Below are positions 39,258-40,679 of a DNA stretch of 40,679 bases, one piece after another. Both the position numbers and the translations under genes were made by a program. The first letter of the stretch is position 1. Every line of letters starts with the position of its first letter. Below the pieces are notes generated by a model that saw nothing but the letters and a program-made list of their open reading frames with translations, ran no database searches and had not been told where the DNA came from. The DNA is from Bacteroidales bacterium (GTDB lineage Bacteria > Bacteroidota > Bacteroidia > Bacteroidales > WCHB1-69), in the NCBI GenBank assembly GCA_016290295.1, contig JAEETJ010000024.1, forward strand, positions 1 through 40,679. Direction: 5' to 3'.

Positions 39258-39731
39258 ATGGAAAAAGAAATTATTTATGAAGGATCACCTTCTCCAAAAA
39301 TCGATTTAGGAACCTACATATATTGTGGTGCAGCATGTTTGTTCCTTGTTATCATTGATATCAGTATAGGGGAGGTTCTTTTTTCGTTTGGTTTACCCAT
39401 CCCTATTATTATTGCGGTTATACAATACATGAAAACCAAACATGAAAGAACAACTATTACAAATAAGGATATTATCTCAGAACATGGTGTCCTATCTAAA
39501 ACAACGGATGAATTACTATTAAAGAGAGTAACTGATGTGCGTATGTCAGAACCTTTTTGGCATCGTATTTTGGGTCTCTCAACAATTACAGTTTCCACAA
39601 CAGATGTTACAGATGGTAAATTAAAATTACGGGGTATCCCAAATGGCAAGCAATTATGGCATCAACTGCGAGATGCCGTAGCAGAAGAGAGAAAGAATGT
39701 CCAAGAACAAGAAGTTAGACACGTTAAGTAA
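39258..39731 (+). CDS. Membrane protein with a bacterial PH (bPH_2/YdbT-like) domain
   Basis: The 157-residue protein has two adjacent membrane segments (about 18-36 and 38-57: YIYCGAACLFLVIIDISIG and LFSFGLPIPIIIAVIQYM). A bacterial pleckstrin-homology domain follows (about 60-135: ERTTITNKDIISEHGVLSKTTDELLLKRVTDVRMSEPFWHRILGLSTITVST, read in pieces around LLLKRVTDVRM). The C-terminus is charged (VAEERKNVQEQE). The function is unknown; related proteins are membrane-attached and sometimes linked to stress or secretion. It lies inside the island between the two nifJ 3' ends. Confidence 0.85.
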   Translation: MEKEIIYEGSPSPKIDLGTYIYCGAACLFLVIIDISIGEVLFSFGLPIPIIIAVIQYMKTKHERTTITNKDIISEHGVLSKTTDELLLKRVTDVRMSEPFWHRILGLSTITVSTTDVTDGKLKLRGIPNGKQLWHQLRDAVAEERKNVQEQEVRHVK

Positions 39732-39797
39732 AAATACTACTGAAAAATCTTGACAATTGTCTAGATTGAGTTAATTAATCTATACTCCATCCAAATC

Positions 39798-39840
39798 CCA
39801 AAGCGGATGCGACCGAAAGTAGGTTGTATCCGCTTTTTAT
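39798..39840 (+). terminator. Intrinsic terminator of the bPH-domain gene
   Basis: AAGCGGAT pairs with ATCCGCTT, extended by ACC/GGT across short mismatches, and is followed by T4. The A-rich left side would also allow use from the other strand. Confidence 0.8.
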
Positions 39841-40214
39841 GCATAATTAAATTATTGGATATTTTTTCTATCTTCGACAAATACGAAGAATGGCAGGAAA
39901 ATGAAGAATATCTGTATGCTTGCCTTTGGGAGGGAACATACAGATTCGAACGATGAAATTAAATAATTAAACGAGAGAAATATTGTAATCCCTACCACCT
40001 ATTAGAACATGGTTTATTTAAATGGAAACACAAAATTGAAAATTATGTCTATCAAGAAATTGTCTTAACCCAACCTCTCTACTCTATTTCATCCACATCA
40101 AATACACAACTTCGCATATGCACACCTCCCAGATTTCCGTTTCATCCCATTGCCCATATTTTACAACATTATCAATCTGAGATCAATTGTATCTATTTTT
40201 TGTATTGGAATATT
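39841..40214. other. Non-coding stretch with a decayed coding trace
   Basis: One plus-strand frame reads DIFSIFDKYEEWQENEEYL then YACLWEGTYRFER before a stop at about 39956, with no start of its own. The remainder (39960-40214) has stops in all frames and no repeats or hairpins I can support. It looks like the remains of one or more genes. Confidence 0.4.
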
Positions 40215-40289
40215 GAACTCTTCGCCAAGACCGAGCAATTCGCTAAGCTGAGATACGAAGGGTATAAGAAGTTGAGCGAAGGAAAATAA
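40215..40289 (+). pseudogene. Second copy of the nifJ 3' end
   Basis: These 75 bp match 38230-38304 with five substitutions. Four are silent (GGA/GGG, TAC/TAT, CTG/TTG, AGT/AGC) and one changes Glu to Gly. It encodes ELFAKTEQFAKLRYEGYKKL and then SEGK and the stop. Similarity ends abruptly on the left. It is either the stump of a once functional nifJ paralogue or a boundary repeat of an inserted segment. Confidence 0.9.
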
Positions 40290-40309
40290 TCCTTAATTGG
40301 AATTCTCAT

Positions 40310-40334
40310 AGAGACGGGGCACTCCCGTTTCTTT
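40310..40334 (+). terminator. Terminator after the nifJ 3' copy
   Basis: GAGACGGG pairs with CCCGTTTC (one G-T) and is followed by a short T-rich stretch. It sits 21 bp after the stop, as a terminator of an intact gene would. Confidence 0.65.
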
Positions 40335-40343
40335 ATAATCAAA

Positions 40344-40376
40344 TGAAAAGCGCACCCCAACCTGGTGCGCTTTTGT
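40344..40376. terminator. Bidirectional terminator at the end of the membrane protein gene
   Basis: AAAAGCGCACC pairs with GGTGCGCTTTT, a perfect 11-bp stem. It terminates the minus-strand gene 40381-40677 and may also stop read-through from the left. Confidence 0.9.
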
Positions 40377-40380
40377 TATG

Positions 40381-40677
40381 CTATTTTTTAGTTGATGGCA
40401 GCAACAACATCAATGCTCCGTGTATGGTTATGAACAAATATGCTGAGAGCAAGAACCATTGCCCATCAGCTCCGATGCGCTTGTCGCGAAGCAAAAGGAA
40501 GCCAAGCAGGGCAAATACAACCCAGCAAATCAGGCTAATAATATTCACTTTACGAAAGTATTGATGTTCGGCTTCAGTGAATTGAGCCGATTTAATGCGT
40601 CGAATCATAATGACGGCTAATACACCGATAAGGACGCTAGGCAAATAAGCCAATTTTGGTAAGATGAGACAGAACAC
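40381..40677 (-). CDS. Small integral membrane protein, 5' end probably outside the window
   Basis: The frame of 98 residues has three membrane segments (about 6-25 LPKLAYLPSVLIGVLAVIMI, 44-62 VNIISLICWVVFALLGFLLL, 73-93 FLLSAYLFITIHGALMLLLP) and a C-terminal PSTKK. The only start visible is a GTG two bases from the window edge, so the true start may lie beyond. I do not recognise the family. The fold suggests a small multi-pass inner-membrane protein of unknown role. It ends at a strong terminator. Confidence 0.65.
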   Translation of the reverse strand: MFCLILPKLAYLPSVLIGVLAVIMIRRIKSAQFTEAEHQYFRKVNIISLICWVVFALLGFLLLRDKRIGADGQWFLLSAYLFITIHGALMLLLPSTKK

Positions 40678-40679
40678 CA

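Noticed and set aside
40343-40564. 73-residue plus-strand frame
   Set aside because: It begins inside a terminator hairpin and is antisense to a membrane-protein frame with clear transmembrane segments.

Overview
The window reads as chromosomal DNA of an anaerobic member of the Bacteroidales (phylum Bacteroidota), probably a gut or other anoxic lineage. Four things point there. The primary sigma factor has the short (287-residue) Bacteroidales form. Most promoters fit the Bacteroidota -7 box TAnnTTTG, and Shine-Dalgarno sequences are mostly absent. Several proteins carry type IX secretion (T9SS) C-terminal sorting domains. The carbon metabolism gene present is a one-chain pyruvate:ferredoxin oxidoreductase.

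Layout. 1-3.3 kb: a repeat, then htrA-rpoD translationally coupled on the minus strand, divergent from rplU-rpmA. 3.3-6.2 kb: three minus-strand lipoprotein genes, each with its own promoter, mixed with remnants of T9SS sorting domains, which is a decayed and reshuffled surface-protein locus. 6.2-7.6 kb: a repeat-rich control region and a membrane-bound LytTR regulator with an extra C-terminal winged helix. 7.8-8.9 kb: a nucleotide-kinase-like gene overlapping a dCMP deaminase. 9-11.3 kb: an exported C1 peptidase and an E/P-rich protein. 11.4-16.8 kb: tdk, a CCG-domain protein, then serS, a TPR protein and rsmA almost without gaps. 16.9-24.7 kb (minus): a T9SS-exported C10-like protein that has lost its catalytic residues, rlmH, sufD, sufC (no sufB), a T9SS-exported subtilisin and a TonB protein. 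25.2-31.1 kb: a 1986-residue alpha-2-macroglobulin. 31.2-34 kb: agmatinase, a four-helix-bundle protein between two repeat arrays, ispE and tRNA-Asp. 34-38.3 kb: an unexplained structured block and nifJ. 38.3-40.3 kb: an accessory island between two copies of the nifJ 3' end, with a transposase fragment, a strongly structured RNA leader, a mini-HTH gene and a membrane bPH-domain gene. The window ends in a membrane protein gene.

The core genes are ordinary housekeeping. The interest lies between them. (i) About 160 nt of RNA ahead of the mini-HTH gene can fold as a three-way junction or as an intrinsic terminator, sharing the same bases. (ii) Intergenic arrays of tiny hairpins have stems that change while pairing is kept; they are separated by GGGGAG and resemble REP/RAYT elements without a conserved stem sequence. 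(iii) A family of about 28-bp palindromes starts with GTAG. (iv) A C10 pseudo-protease. (v) Cassette-like decay of T9SS substrates. All calls come from reading the sequence; no database search was possible.
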